The notes beneath the pieces are model-generated. The model was not told where the DNA came from, did not search any database, and saw only the letters and a list, made by a program, of their open reading frames with translations. From Vibrio sp. 10N.261.45.E2 (lineage in GTDB: Bacteria > Pseudomonadota > Gammaproteobacteria > Enterobacterales > Vibrionaceae): a stretch of 64,000 bases of DNA. The stretch is from NCBI RefSeq assembly GCF_002875705.1, contig NZ_MCZZ01000109.1:1-64000 (forward strand). Reading direction: 5' to 3'. Positions 18,108-26,750 of this stretch are shown piece by piece. The position numbers and the translations under genes were made by a program. The number at the start of each line of letters is the position of its first letter. Positions within the stretch are counted from its first letter, which is position 1.

Positions 18108-19724
18108 CTAAGCAAGTTTGAACTTACCAACTAGTGCTTCTAACTCAGCAACCTTAGCATTCAAACCTGATGTGTTTTGAGAGCTACGAGTTGCTAGCTG
18201 CAGAGATTGCTCAGAGATATCGCTAATCGCAGTAATATCCGCAGCAATTTCTTTGGTCACAGCCGTCTGTTCTTCAGCCGCAGTCGCAATAGAGTTGACC
18301 ATGCTTTGTACATTGCCCGCACCGCTCACAATCGCTTCGAGTGCTGAAACTGCACCAGAGCTTTGCTCGACACCAATCTCAACTAAGCGACAGTTGTCTT
18401 GAGTGTAAGTCACTGCTTCTTGAGTGCCCGACTGAATCGATTGAATAATGCCAGACACTTCTTGTGTTGCTTTAGTCGTTCTCTCTGCGAGCGCTCGCAC
18501 TTCATCGGCTACAACCGCGAAACCTCGTCCGAATTCGCCCGCACGTGCCGCTTCAATTGCAGCGTTGAGAGCCAACAGGTTAGTCTGCTCTGCAATGTCT
18601 TCGATTACCTTGATGACGCTACCGATCTGCTCACCATGAGAACCCAGTGTATTCATTTGTAGCGACATGTCGCTCATTTGAGTCGACACTTGCTGAATAC
18701 TCGCCACCATTTCAACAATCACATTGCGGCCATCTTCTGCAGAGGTTTCAGAGCGGCGTGCTTCTTCGTAAGTAGAAGTGCCTTGCTGTGCCACTTCTGA
18801 AATGGTCAAGCTAAGCTCTTCAGCGGCCGTCGCAATTAAGTTAGCTTTGTCAGCTTGAGCTGAAGCACCAGAAACAATGTCTTGGCTGATAGAAGATAGC
18901 TCACCGGTTACAGATTGAACTTGGTGAGTTACAGACGAGATTGAACCTAATAGGTCTACTAGCGATTTCTGCATCTGGTTAATCGATTTTGCTAGATCAG
19001 CCAGTTCATCACCAGAGTCATCAACAATATCGCCCGCCGTTAGGTCGCCATTTGCTACACGTCGCGCAACTTGTTCGACACGGGTAAGGCGGTTAGTGAT
19101 TGAGCTAGACAATACAAATGCAATCACACAGCCAAAGACAATCGCAATAGCAGACAACACCATGATGGTACGTTCGATGGTGGTAAACGACTCGGTTAAT
19201 ACAAGCAGCGATTGCTCTGTATCAGCACGCTCACTTGCCGATGCTTGGTCTAATAAGTTCTCAATCGGGATGAGGTTACTCTCATACAAAGAGCGTAACT
19301 GTTGAATATTGGCGAGTAGCTCAGATTCAACATTAATCTTAGGCACAAGCTTCGATTCAAACTCTTGAGTGAAACGCCCCATCAGCTCTTCAATTCGCTG
19401 AATACGGCGATGGTCTTCAGAGCCTCTGCTCTCCAAACGCTTCGCTTGTTCAATTGCTTGGGCAAACTCGTTCTTATTGGTTCTATAGTCGTTCAGCGCG
19501 TTATCAACCTGGAGAATCGCGCCAAGTGCATCTCTGTAGACATCCCCAGCTTCATCTATCAGTACAAGATAGGTAACAGTACCCGGCACATCATCCATTC
19601 TGATCTCATCAGCACTTTTATGAGCGCCAATAACTTCTATCCATACAATACTGACTAACGTGACAAGCACCGCCAATATCGAGCCAAAACCGGCATACAG
19701 TTTCTTTCTCACTGACAATTTCAC
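18108..19724 (-). CDS. methyl-accepting chemotaxis protein
   Basis: A 538-residue chemoreceptor. Transmembrane segment 1 is near residues 10-30, followed by a periplasmic all-helical sensor of about 155 residues, probably a four-helix bundle. Transmembrane segment 2 is near 187-207, a HAMP domain follows ([20 protein letters not shown]), and then the long cytoplasmic coiled-coil hairpin. The kinase-control tip [20 protein letters not shown] and [15 protein letters not shown] is intact. The C-terminus has no NWETF-like CheR/CheB tether. The ligand cannot be predicted. Confidence 0.9.
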   Translation of the reverse strand: MKLSVRKKLYAGFGSILAVLVTLVSIVWIEVIGAHKSADEIRMDDVPGTVTYLVLIDEAGDVYRDALGAILQVDNALNDYRTNKNEFAQAIEQAKRLESRGSEDHRRIQRIEELMGRFTQEFESKLVPKINVESELLANIQQLRSLYESNLIPIENLLDQASASERADTEQSLLVLTESFTTIERTIMVLSAIAIVFGCVIAFVLSSSITNRLTRVEQVARRVANGDLTAGDIVDDSGDELADLAKSINQMQKSLVDLLGSISSVTHQVQSVTGELSSISQDIVSGASAQADKANLIATAAEELSLTISEVAQQGTSTYEEARRSETSAEDGRNVIVEMVASIQQVSTQMSDMSLQMNTLGSHGEQIGSVIKVIEDIAEQTNLLALNAAIEAARAGEFGRGFAVVADEVRALAERTTKATQEVSGIIQSIQSGTQEAVTYTQDNCRLVEIGVEQSSGAVSALEAIVSGAGNVQSMVNSIATAAEEQTAVTKEIAADITAISDISEQSLQLATRSSQNTSGLNAKVAELEALVGKFKLA

Positions 19725-19851
19725 ACAACACCTACCTAAATAAAATACGACTTAGAAACCTTTAACATTCAATATATCGGCTTGCGCACGGATAACTTGA
19801 GTGAATAGGCAGGATTTATTTTTCGCCAATAATTAAGTTTTACACATAAAA

Positions 19852-19880
19852 AAACGGGAGCCTTAAGCTCCCGTTTCTTA
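19852..19880 (-). terminator. intrinsic terminator of the NSS transporter gene
   Basis: Arms AAACGGGAGC / GCTCCCGTTT (19852-19861, 19867-19876). On the minus strand the hairpin is followed by a T-rich tail. Confidence 0.85.
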
Positions 19881-19930
19881 ACTTATCGTAACTCGCGATT
19901 GTAGCTTCTAAGAACTTTGGTTTCTAAAAA

Positions 19931-21364
19931 CTATAGCTTCTTAGAGATAAGCGCAGAGCCAGCAATAATACCAATACCTAGTAGCATGATTGCACCTTTA
20001 CCGCTGTCAAAGCCAGAAGAGATGCCCATGAACGCTACGATAGCGATAGCTACTGGGATGATGTACTTAACAAGTGTGTACCATAGACCGAATAGTGGGA
20101 AAGATACTTCACCGTCGTTAGTGATTTCTTTCTCTAGGTCAGCACGGTTTAGTCTCCAACCCGCGAAGATACATACCAACATACCGCCAACCGCTAGGAA
20201 GATCTTATCCGTTAGTAGGTCGAAGATATCGAATGCACCAGTACCGAACAGTGTAGGACCGAAGCCACCTAGTGATAGAGAAGCGAAGATACATAGAATC
20301 GCCATTACTACACTTGCAGACAATACTGCAGTCACACGCTTCATGCCTCTTTCGTCGATTAGGTAAGAAACCACAACTTCAAGCAGAGATACTGAAGAAG
20401 TTAGTGCCGCAACACTTAGACCAACGAAGAACATTAGAGCGAATAGAAGACCAACTACGCCGCCCATCTCAGCGAATAGCTGAGGAACAACAACGAATAC
20501 TAGACCAGGACCCGCTGCAGGCTCCATACCGAATGCGAACATTGCAGGGAACATTGCAACACCAGCTAGGATAGCAACACCTGTATCCATTGCCGTAACC
20601 ATAGCCGTAGTTTGAACTAGGTTCTCTTTCTTCTTAAGGTAAGAACCGTATGTCAGCATACAACCCATACCAAGAGATAGAGAGAAGAATGCTTGACCTA
20701 GTGCAGCTAGAATTACACCGCTGTCTACTTTAGAGAAGTCAGGGCTGAATAGGAATTCTAGACCAGCCATCGCGCCCGGAAGCATGATGCCTTTGATTGA
20801 TACCACGATAAGGATAATGAAAAGAAGTGGCATCAGGATCTTACCCGCTTTCTCAATACCGCCAGAAATACCCTTCATAACGATTACAACGTTAAGTAGT
20901 AGGTATAGTCCCATCCACATAAGTGGTTGAACTGGGTTTGAGATAAAGCCACCAAAGCTGTCACCAATTGCTTCAGGTGCGTCTAGTAGACCACCAGCAA
21001 TTTTACCGATGTATGCGATAGACCAACCACCGACTACAGGGTAGAAACCCATGATTAGCAGGCCACTTACTACGCCGATTACACCAGCGAACGTCCAGCG
21101 ACGGTCAGTTGATTTAAATGCACCTACTGCTGATCTCTGCGTATGACGGCCAATCGCAAATTCAGTCAGCATTACACTGAAACCGATGAAAATTACAAAA
21201 AACAGGTAAATTGCAACGAATGCACCACCGCCACTTTCGCCTGCTGTGTAAGGGAATTTCCAAATGTTACCTAGACCAACAGCAGAACCTGCTGCAGCCA
21301 TTACGAATCCTAACTTCGAACCCCAGGTATCGCGGGGTGTTGTGGTTGTATTACTCGTAGCCAC
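19931..21364 (-). CDS. sodium-dependent transporter of the NSS/SNF family
   Basis: A 477-residue inner-membrane symporter with about twelve hydrophobic segments. The N-terminal signature WGSKLGFVMAAAGSAVGLGNIWKFPY is the Na+/substrate site of LeuT-like transporters. Bacterial members carry amino acids (leucine/alanine, tyrosine, tryptophan). The start is a GTG at 21364 preceded by GGAG. A near-perfect TyrR box lies about 70 bases upstream, which points to an aromatic amino acid as substrate and TyrR as regulator; this is inference. The gene is divergent from cls and ends at a strong terminator. Confidence 0.88.
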   Translation of the reverse strand: MATSNTTTTPRDTWGSKLGFVMAAAGSAVGLGNIWKFPYTAGESGGGAFVAIYLFFVIFIGFSVMLTEFAIGRHTQRSAVGAFKSTDRRWTFAGVIGVVSGLLIMGFYPVVGGWSIAYIGKIAGGLLDAPEAIGDSFGGFISNPVQPLMWMGLYLLLNVVIVMKGISGGIEKAGKILMPLLFIILIVVSIKGIMLPGAMAGLEFLFSPDFSKVDSGVILAALGQAFFSLSLGMGCMLTYGSYLKKKENLVQTTAMVTAMDTGVAILAGVAMFPAMFAFGMEPAAGPGLVFVVVPQLFAEMGGVVGLLFALMFFVGLSVAALTSSVSLLEVVVSYLIDERGMKRVTAVLSASVVMAILCIFASLSLGGFGPTLFGTGAFDIFDLLTDKIFLAVGGMLVCIFAGWRLNRADLEKEITNDGEVSFPLFGLWYTLVKYIIPVAIAIVAFMGISSGFDSGKGAIMLLGIGIIAGSALISKKL

Positions 21365-21731
21365 GTGTACTCCAAACTTTTGTGTTATGTGATGTTGTGT
21401 TTTGCTTTGGGTGGCGTCTTTAAAAGATAAGGTGTATAAAAAAATTTACACACCTAAAAGATTTGATTGACGCTCGTTATATAGCAAGTAAACCAGTTTA
21501 AGATTAAAATTGGAAGTCCGAACCGTACATATTTCGTTACCAATGTAAATTTTTATGGTTAAATGCCGCCTTTTCATACAAAACAATCGTTTTCGTCTTA
21601 AGTTTACCAAAACTTAACAACTATAACCTGTTTACAGCTTTTGCTCTATTTTGTAAATAGTTGAGTCCTTAAATTCCCATATCCACAAAATAGCATTACT
21701 ATCTAAGTATCTCTTTTTTCGAGTATTCAAT
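21365..21731. promoter_or_regulatory. divergent promoter region, NSS transporter and cls
   Basis: A 367-base AT-rich gap without genes. The clear signal is the palindrome at 21430-21455 (separate entry). No other operator was recognised. Confidence 0.4.
21433..21450. promoter_or_regulatory. TyrR-box-like operator
   Basis: TGTATA-N6-TTTACA matches the TyrR consensus TGTAAA-N6-TTTACA at 11 of 12 defined positions. It is the core of a larger palindrome, AGGTGTATAAA-AAAA-TTTACACACCT (10 of 11 paired). It lies 69-86 bases before the GTG start of the NSS transporter gene. Confidence 0.55.
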
Positions 21732-23186
21732 GTGGAAAAGGTCTACCATTTTTTAACTTTAGCTTCTGTCGCTTTATACTGGGTTCTTGTAGCCGGTGTG
21801 ACTTTTCGTGTCGTATTAAAACGACGCTCTGTCAGCGTTTCTCTCGCGTGGTTGATGGTTATCTACATTATCCCAATTGTAGGTGTGGCGTGTTACTTCC
21901 TTTTCGGAGAGCTAAACCTAGGTAGAAAGAGGGCTGAGCGCGCACATCGCATGTTTACCCCGTTTGGTGATTGGTTCCGAAAACTTGATGATTGCCAGCT
22001 CCACCTGCCGGGAAAAGTCGGCTCCCCTATCCACAAGATTGATGAGCTTTGTAACAATCGGATGGGCATTCCTGCACTCAGCGGAAACACTCTTTCACTG
22101 CAAGCTTCTCCCAAAGAGATCTTACACGCAATTATCGAAGATATAGAAAACGCTCAAACCAGTATCAAGATGGTTTTCTATATTTGGCATCCAGGTGGCT
22201 TAGCGGATTCGGTGGCTTCCGCACTCATTCGCGCTGCGAAACGTGGTGTGGATGTTAAGGTCTTGCTTGACTCTGCAGGTAGCCCACGATTTTTCAAAAG
22301 CCACTGGCTTTCAATGATGAAAGACGCCGGTGTGCAAGTTGTGCAAGCATTAGAGGTTAGCCCTTGGCGTATTTTCTTACGCCGTCTAGACCTGAGACAG
22401 CACCGTAAGATAATCGTGATTGATGAAACCATTGCCTATACCGGTTCAATGAACATGGTTGACCCTGCTCACTTCAAACAAAGTTCAGGTGTGGGTCAGT
22501 GGATTGACGTAATGGTTCGCGTAACAGGCCCTACGGTTAATGTGCTGTCGGCCATTCATGGTTGGGATTGGGAAGTGGAAACAGGCGAACGAATCCTTCC
22601 TGATTTGCCAGAATGTCCGGTTGAAGAAGTAATGACGCATCACCCTGTTCAGGTAGTGCCATCAGGCCCGGGCATGCCGGAATATTTGATCTTACAGGTT
22701 CTAACCATTGCGATTAATCAGGCAAACCATTCTGTTCGTATCACAACACCCTATTTTGTACCGAGTGCCGATTTATTAGAAACACTCAAAATGACCGCGC
22801 AACGAGGTGTCAATGTAGAACTGATCATCCCTCACAATAACGATTCATTGATGGTTAAGTGGGCTTCGCGCGCTTTCTATACCGAGTTACTTGAGGCCGG
22901 CGTTAAGATCTACGAGTTTTACGGTGGCCTTCTTCATACTAAGTCGGTTGTTATTGATGAGGAGTTTTGTTTGATCGGAACGGTCAATATCGACATGCGC
23001 AGCCTATGGCTCAACTTTGAAGTGACACTAGCTGTAGATGACGTACACTTCACTCAACAACTCTCTGAGCTGCAACAATCGTACATTGAATCATCTCACC
23101 CAGTCGTATTGGAACAATGGGAACAGAGAAACTTGCGAAATCGCTTCTTCGAAAGGCTGTTCTATCTGTTCAACCCACTGCTGTAA
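21732..23186 (+). CDS. cls: cardiolipin synthase (phospholipase D type)
   Basis: A 484-residue membrane-associated enzyme that joins two phosphatidylglycerol molecules into cardiolipin. Two N-terminal transmembrane segments (about residues 7-27 and 37-58) are followed by two phospholipase D HKD motifs. The first is HRKIIVIDETIAYTGSMN (His224, Lys226, Asp231) and the second is HTKSVVIDEEFCLIGTVN near residue 400. Length and architecture fit ClsA. The start is a GTG at 21732 with only a weak ribosome site. A long perfect inverted repeat follows the gene. Confidence 0.92.
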   Translation: MEKVYHFLTLASVALYWVLVAGVTFRVVLKRRSVSVSLAWLMVIYIIPIVGVACYFLFGELNLGRKRAERAHRMFTPFGDWFRKLDDCQLHLPGKVGSPIHKIDELCNNRMGIPALSGNTLSLQASPKEILHAIIEDIENAQTSIKMVFYIWHPGGLADSVASALIRAAKRGVDVKVLLDSAGSPRFFKSHWLSMMKDAGVQVVQALEVSPWRIFLRRLDLRQHRKIIVIDETIAYTGSMNMVDPAHFKQSSGVGQWIDVMVRVTGPTVNVLSAIHGWDWEVETGERILPDLPECPVEEVMTHHPVQVVPSGPGMPEYLILQVLTIAINQANHSVRITTPYFVPSADLLETLKMTAQRGVNVELIIPHNNDSLMVKWASRAFYTELLEAGVKIYEFYGGLLHTKSVVIDEEFCLIGTVNIDMRSLWLNFEVTLAVDDVHFTQQLSELQQSYIESSHPVVLEQWEQRNLRNRFFERLFYLFNPLL

Positions 23187-23232
23187 TCCAATCTATGGAT
23201 TCACTGCGACCCATCACTCGCTGGTTATCTGA

Positions 23233-23272
23233 TTTTTAACCTTTCACGATAAACGACGTGAAAGGTTAAAAA
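23233..23272. repeat. perfect 16-base inverted repeat between cls and metC
   Basis: Left arm 23233-23248 (TTTTTAACCTTTCACG) and right arm 23257-23272 pair perfectly around an 8-base loop. The T-run is at the 5' side and the A-run at the 3' side on both strands, so it is not a normal intrinsic terminator. It could be an mRNA-stabilising hairpin or an operator about 100 bases before metC. Confidence 0.7.
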
Positions 23273-23369
23273 GACAAAGAAAAACATAAAAACCCCCGCT
23301 TCACTCTTGCTTTGAAGGCTATTGGCATGTTTTAAATAGGACATAACCGATTGATAAGGAATTCACAGC

Positions 23370-24554
23370 ATGTCCGAAAACAAAACCACTAAGCTGATCA
23401 CTGCAGGTCGTGATAAGAAGTGGACCAATGGTGTCGTTAACCCACCAGTACAGCGCGCTTCAACTGTCGTGTTCAACTCAGTAGAAGAAAAGCGCAAAGC
23501 TACGATTAATCGCGCTAATAAGACGCTTTTTTACGGACGTCGTGGAACCAACACTCATTTCGCTTTCCAAGATGCTATGGTTGAAGTGGAAGGCGGCGCT
23601 GGCTGTGCGCTCTACCCTTGTGGCACGGCAGCTATTTCTAATGCCATCCTCTCTTTTGTAGAATCAGGCGACCATATTCTGATGGTTGATACCTGCTACG
23701 AGCCGACACGTGATTTCTGTGACACGATCATGAAAAAGATGGGTGTCGAAACAACTTACTACGAACCAACCATTGGTGAAGGTATCCAAGACCTCATCAA
23801 GCCGAACACTAAGGTTCTATTTACCGAGTCTCCGGGTTCAGTAACAATGGAAGTTCAAGACGTTCCAACGCTTGCACGTATTGCTCATGAACATGACATC
23901 ATCGTTATGTTAGATAACACTTGGGCAGCTGGAGTTAACTTCTCACCGTTCGATTTTGGTGTTGATATCTCTATCCAAGCAGCAACTAAATACATAGTAG
24001 GTCACTCAGATGTAATGCTAGGTACCGCTGTTGCCAACGAAAAATGTTGGGACCAACTGCGTGAACAGAGTTACTTGATGGGACAATGTGTTTCGCCAGA
24101 TGATGCTTACCTTGGACTTCGTGGTATCCGCACGCTTGACGTTCGCCTGCGCCAACACGCTGAGAGCAGCTTGAAAGTCGCAAAGTGGTTAGAAACTCGC
24201 CCTGAGGTTGACCATGTTCGCCACCCTGCTCTTGAGTCTTGTCCTGGCCACGAATTCTTTAAACGAGACTTTACTGGCGGTAATGGCTTGTTCTCTTTCG
24301 TGCTGAAGAACTCAAATACAAAAGCCACCACAGCGCTGCTTGATGGTATGACGCACTTTAGTATGGGTTACTCATGGGGCGGCTTTGAGAGCTTGATTCT
24401 AGCGAATGAACCGAACAGTTTTGACAGCCTAAGAACAGTAGCGAACCCTAACTTCGAAGGTACCTTGATTCGCGTTCATATCGGCTTAGAAGACGTTGAT
24501 GATTTGATTGCAGACCTAGAAGCTGGATTAGAACGTTACAACGCTCTGGTGTAA
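23370..24554 (+). CDS. metC: cystathionine beta-lyase
   Basis: A 394-residue PLP enzyme that splits cystathionine to homocysteine, pyruvate and ammonia in methionine biosynthesis. The PLP lysine is Lys207 in [14 protein letters not shown]. Tyr/Arg residues in [14 protein letters not shown] contact the phosphate, and the late [12 protein letters not shown] is typical of MetC rather than of MetB. Length is normal. Translation starts at the ATG at 23370 after AAGGAA. No clear MetJ box (AGACGTCT repeats) was seen upstream. A strong terminator follows. Confidence 0.9.
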   Translation: MSENKTTKLITAGRDKKWTNGVVNPPVQRASTVVFNSVEEKRKATINRANKTLFYGRRGTNTHFAFQDAMVEVEGGAGCALYPCGTAAISNAILSFVESGDHILMVDTCYEPTRDFCDTIMKKMGVETTYYEPTIGEGIQDLIKPNTKVLFTESPGSVTMEVQDVPTLARIAHEHDIIVMLDNTWAAGVNFSPFDFGVDISIQAATKYIVGHSDVMLGTAVANEKCWDQLREQSYLMGQCVSPDDAYLGLRGIRTLDVRLRQHAESSLKVAKWLETRPEVDHVRHPALESCPGHEFFKRDFTGGNGLFSFVLKNSNTKATTALLDGMTHFSMGYSWGGFESLILANEPNSFDSLRTVANPNFEGTLIRVHIGLEDVDDLIADLEAGLERYNALV

Positions 24555-24577
24555 TCTAAAGGCTAGATCCAATAAGC

Positions 24578-24604
24578 AAAAAGGCAGGATTTTCCTGCCT
24601 TTTT
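24578..24604 (+). terminator. intrinsic terminator of metC
   Basis: Arms AAAAAGGCAGGA / TCCTGCCTTTTT with loop TTT. Confidence 0.92.
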
Positions 24605-24639
24605 CAAATTAGCGTATTAGACACATAGCTTTAAAAAAG

Positions 24640-25110
24640 TTACTGAACGTTAAAACACGCCCAATTAAATATTTCAGTTCGATGTTCATTGAACATATAC
24701 AAAGACTTATCCTTCACTGCAATCGTGTAGTCAATCGTCACCCCTTTATACTCACTATATTCCTGATTAATAACAGGGTCATGAAAAGGCGTTGCCGTTC
24801 TCACATCCAGAATACTCATCGACAGATTGTTTCCATCAAGCCCGTAGTAGCCTGAATAAAGATTTTCCATCATACTTTCCTTGCCGTTTTGCTCAGTAAT
24901 TGTCACAAACTCCCTAATATTAAAAGTATGATCAGATTGAAAAGTAAGGCTTATGCGTTCATACAATGCTTTATATGGTTGGAATGCCTGAGATAAAAAA
25001 TCAGTTTTGATCGTTTTACAGTGCCATCGAGTGCCAGCCAAGACGTTTTGTTCTAACAAGAAGCTCGCAGCGGTGATTGCACAAACAATAAGTAAGCCAA
25101 TTAATCGCAA
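24640..25110 (-). CDS. small exported partner of the ToxR-like regulator
   Basis: A 156-residue protein with an N-terminal hydrophobic signal or anchor (MRLIGLLIVCAITAASFLLEQ). The rest is a predicted beta-rich periplasmic domain with two cysteines, Cys31 and Cys152, near its two ends. No family was recognised with certainty. Its start is a TTG at 25110, inside the last codons of the ToxR-like gene, with AGGAG eight bases upstream, so the two are translationally coupled with a 10-base overlap. The arrangement mirrors ToxR/ToxS and VtrA/VtrC, where a small membrane protein stabilises or co-senses with the regulator. The role is inferred from that layout only. Confidence 0.65.
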   Translation of the reverse strand: MRLIGLLIVCAITAASFLLEQNVLAGTRWHCKTIKTDFLSQAFQPYKALYERISLTFQSDHTFNIREFVTITEQNGKESMMENLYSGYYGLDGNNLSMSILDVRTATPFHDPVINQEYSEYKGVTIDYTIAVKDKSLYMFNEHRTEIFNWACFNVQ

Positions 25111-25997
25111 AAGTAGCTCCTCTTTGCCATATGAGCTGCAAATGAATCAAAAGACGTCTCTACATTAAAAATAGAAGCACCATAATTCAAAGCTTCACCG
25201 TTTTTCTTTTGAACCAACATATATAGCGCATCATTTTCAGGCTGATCGACTGACGGATAGATACGGACAAACACATCCACATTACAGTGACTAGGCATCA
25301 CATCCGTAAGCTTTTGAGTGATAGCAGGCAGGGAATAGGATTCATGGTGCGCAATATGGAAAAAATAGTGATTGGTATTATCTGTATAACTGTCGCGATA
25401 TTCGCCTTTATCAATAAAATAAGGCTGTGGCGTATAATAGGTTTGGAAAAGGTTGAACGCCGTTACAACGACACAAATCAATGCAACTAAATAGCCAGCT
25501 TTAACAAGGGGTGCATTGCTTTTAGAGTTTGAAGTCTCTATTTCAGTTAACTTTTGATCTTGGTTGGGAGGTGTCTTGAGTTCTGAATCAGTTGCAGCAA
25601 ACACTTCTTGACCGGCAGGCGGAGAGCTTGATTTGGATAACTCAGTAGTCACTTGAGAAGTTTCAGTTTTGCTAGGCTCTATCGACTCATCAATTTCAAG
25701 TGAATAACCCGTTTTGCTGACTGTGCGAATGGTCGCACAGCCACAAGTAACGCGTGACAGCGTTTTTCGAATCTTAGATATCACGTTAGTGAGCGCTTGC
25801 TCTGAGACAATCACATTGCCCCAACACCTATCAAATATCAGACCTCGTTCAATGCACTCACCAGCATTCTCTAGCAAGAGCAGGAACACCTTACCCTCTA
25901 ACGGCGCGATAGTTTCTACGTGGCCATCTTCACGCACAAACTGCCTAAGCAAGGGATCATAACGAGCATCACAAATTTGGTAGCTTTGTTGTTTCAC
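25101..25997 (-). CDS. ToxR/CadC-like transmembrane transcriptional regulator
   Basis: A 298-residue one-component regulator in the inner membrane. Residues about 8-102 form a winged-helix OmpR/ToxR DNA-binding domain (LEGKVFLLLLENAGECIERGLIF, WGNVIVSEQALTNVISKIRK, IRTVSKTGYSL). A Ser/Thr/Pro-rich linker follows, then one transmembrane segment (about 166-188) and a periplasmic domain of roughly 110 residues. That domain has two cysteines, Cys238 and Cys297, placed like the redox pair of ToxR. It is not ToxR itself by sequence. It is cotranscribed with the small exported protein overlapping its 3' end. Signal and targets are unknown. Confidence 0.82.
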   Translation of the reverse strand: MKQQSYQICDARYDPLLRQFVREDGHVETIAPLEGKVFLLLLENAGECIERGLIFDRCWGNVIVSEQALTNVISKIRKTLSRVTCGCATIRTVSKTGYSLEIDESIEPSKTETSQVTTELSKSSSPPAGQEVFAATDSELKTPPNQDQKLTEIETSNSKSNAPLVKAGYLVALICVVVTAFNLFQTYYTPQPYFIDKGEYRDSYTDNTNHYFFHIAHHESYSLPAITQKLTDVMPSHCNVDVFVRIYPSVDQPENDALYMLVQKKNGEALNYGASIFNVETSFDSFAAHMAKRSYFCD

Positions 25998-26106
25998 TAT
26001 CGTCTTCTAGGTTTAAATTCGGTCGCATATGATATTGAATAGTTTATAAATGACCAGTAAATTCTCCAATATTAACGCAATTATTTTTCGACGATAAATA
26101 ACACTT

Positions 26107-26673
26107 TTATTTGTACGGACAACCTACAGTATGGTCATTAACCATGCCTGTCGCTTGCATAAACGCGTAACAGATTGTTTCCCCTACAAACTTAAAGCCT
26201 CTCTTCTTCAAAAACTTACTCATCGCTTTAGATTGCTCTGTAGAAGCAGGAACTTGAGACATCTCAGTCCATTGGTTCACGATTACTTCGTTATCGACAA
26301 ATTGCCATAAGGCATTTGAAAGAGAGCCGAATTCTTTCTGTAACTCAAGCGTTGCTCGCGCATTGTTGTATACCGAAGCGATTTTGCCTTTGTGCTTAAC
26401 CACATCGAAATTTTCAATGATGTGTGGCACGTTGTCTTGATTGAGGGCTGCTAGCTTATTTAGATCGTAATTATCAAAAGCGGCACAATAACCTTCACGC
26501 TTTTTGAGAATAGTAATCCAGCTCAGGCCGGCTTGAGCGCCTTCCAAAGTTATGAACTCAAACAAAACTTGGTCATCATAAACAGGGACGCCCCACTCTG
26601 CGTCGTGGTATTCCCTTTCAAGTTCATGTTTCAGTGCCCATGCGCAGGTTCTATCCGATGCATTTACTTCCAT
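26107..26673 (-). CDS. tag: DNA-3-methyladenine glycosylase I
   Basis: A 188-residue base-excision repair enzyme that removes 3-methyladenine from alkylated DNA. It shows the early Cys and His Zn ligands (RTCAWAL and EYHDAEWGVP), the substrate pocket LEGAQAGLSWITILKKR, and the C-terminal DHTVGCPY with the other two ligands. The ATG at 26673 is chosen because AAGAGA precedes it and the family begins at this point; an in-frame TTG at 26694 would add seven residues. Length is normal. Confidence 0.92.
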   Translation of the reverse strand: MEVNASDRTCAWALKHELEREYHDAEWGVPVYDDQVLFEFITLEGAQAGLSWITILKKREGYCAAFDNYDLNKLAALNQDNVPHIIENFDVVKHKGKIASVYNNARATLELQKEFGSLSNALWQFVDNEVIVNQWTEMSQVPASTEQSKAMSKFLKKRGFKFVGETICYAFMQATGMVNDHTVGCPYK

Positions 26674-26705
26674 TTTTGAATTCTCTTTTATCAATCGGTA
26701 TATAA

Positions 26706-26734
26706 AAATAATGCCCCATTTAGGGGCATTATTT
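26706..26734 (-). terminator. intrinsic terminator of the RND pump operon
   Basis: Arms AAATAATGCCCC / GGGGCATTATTT with loop ATTTA; on the minus strand followed by T-rich sequence. It lies just after the pump gene. Confidence 0.85.
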
Positions 26735-26750
26735 CAAAGGTTAATTAGCG

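Noticed and set aside
23273-23369. MetJ operator before metC
   Set aside because: No tandem AGACGTCT-like boxes were found.
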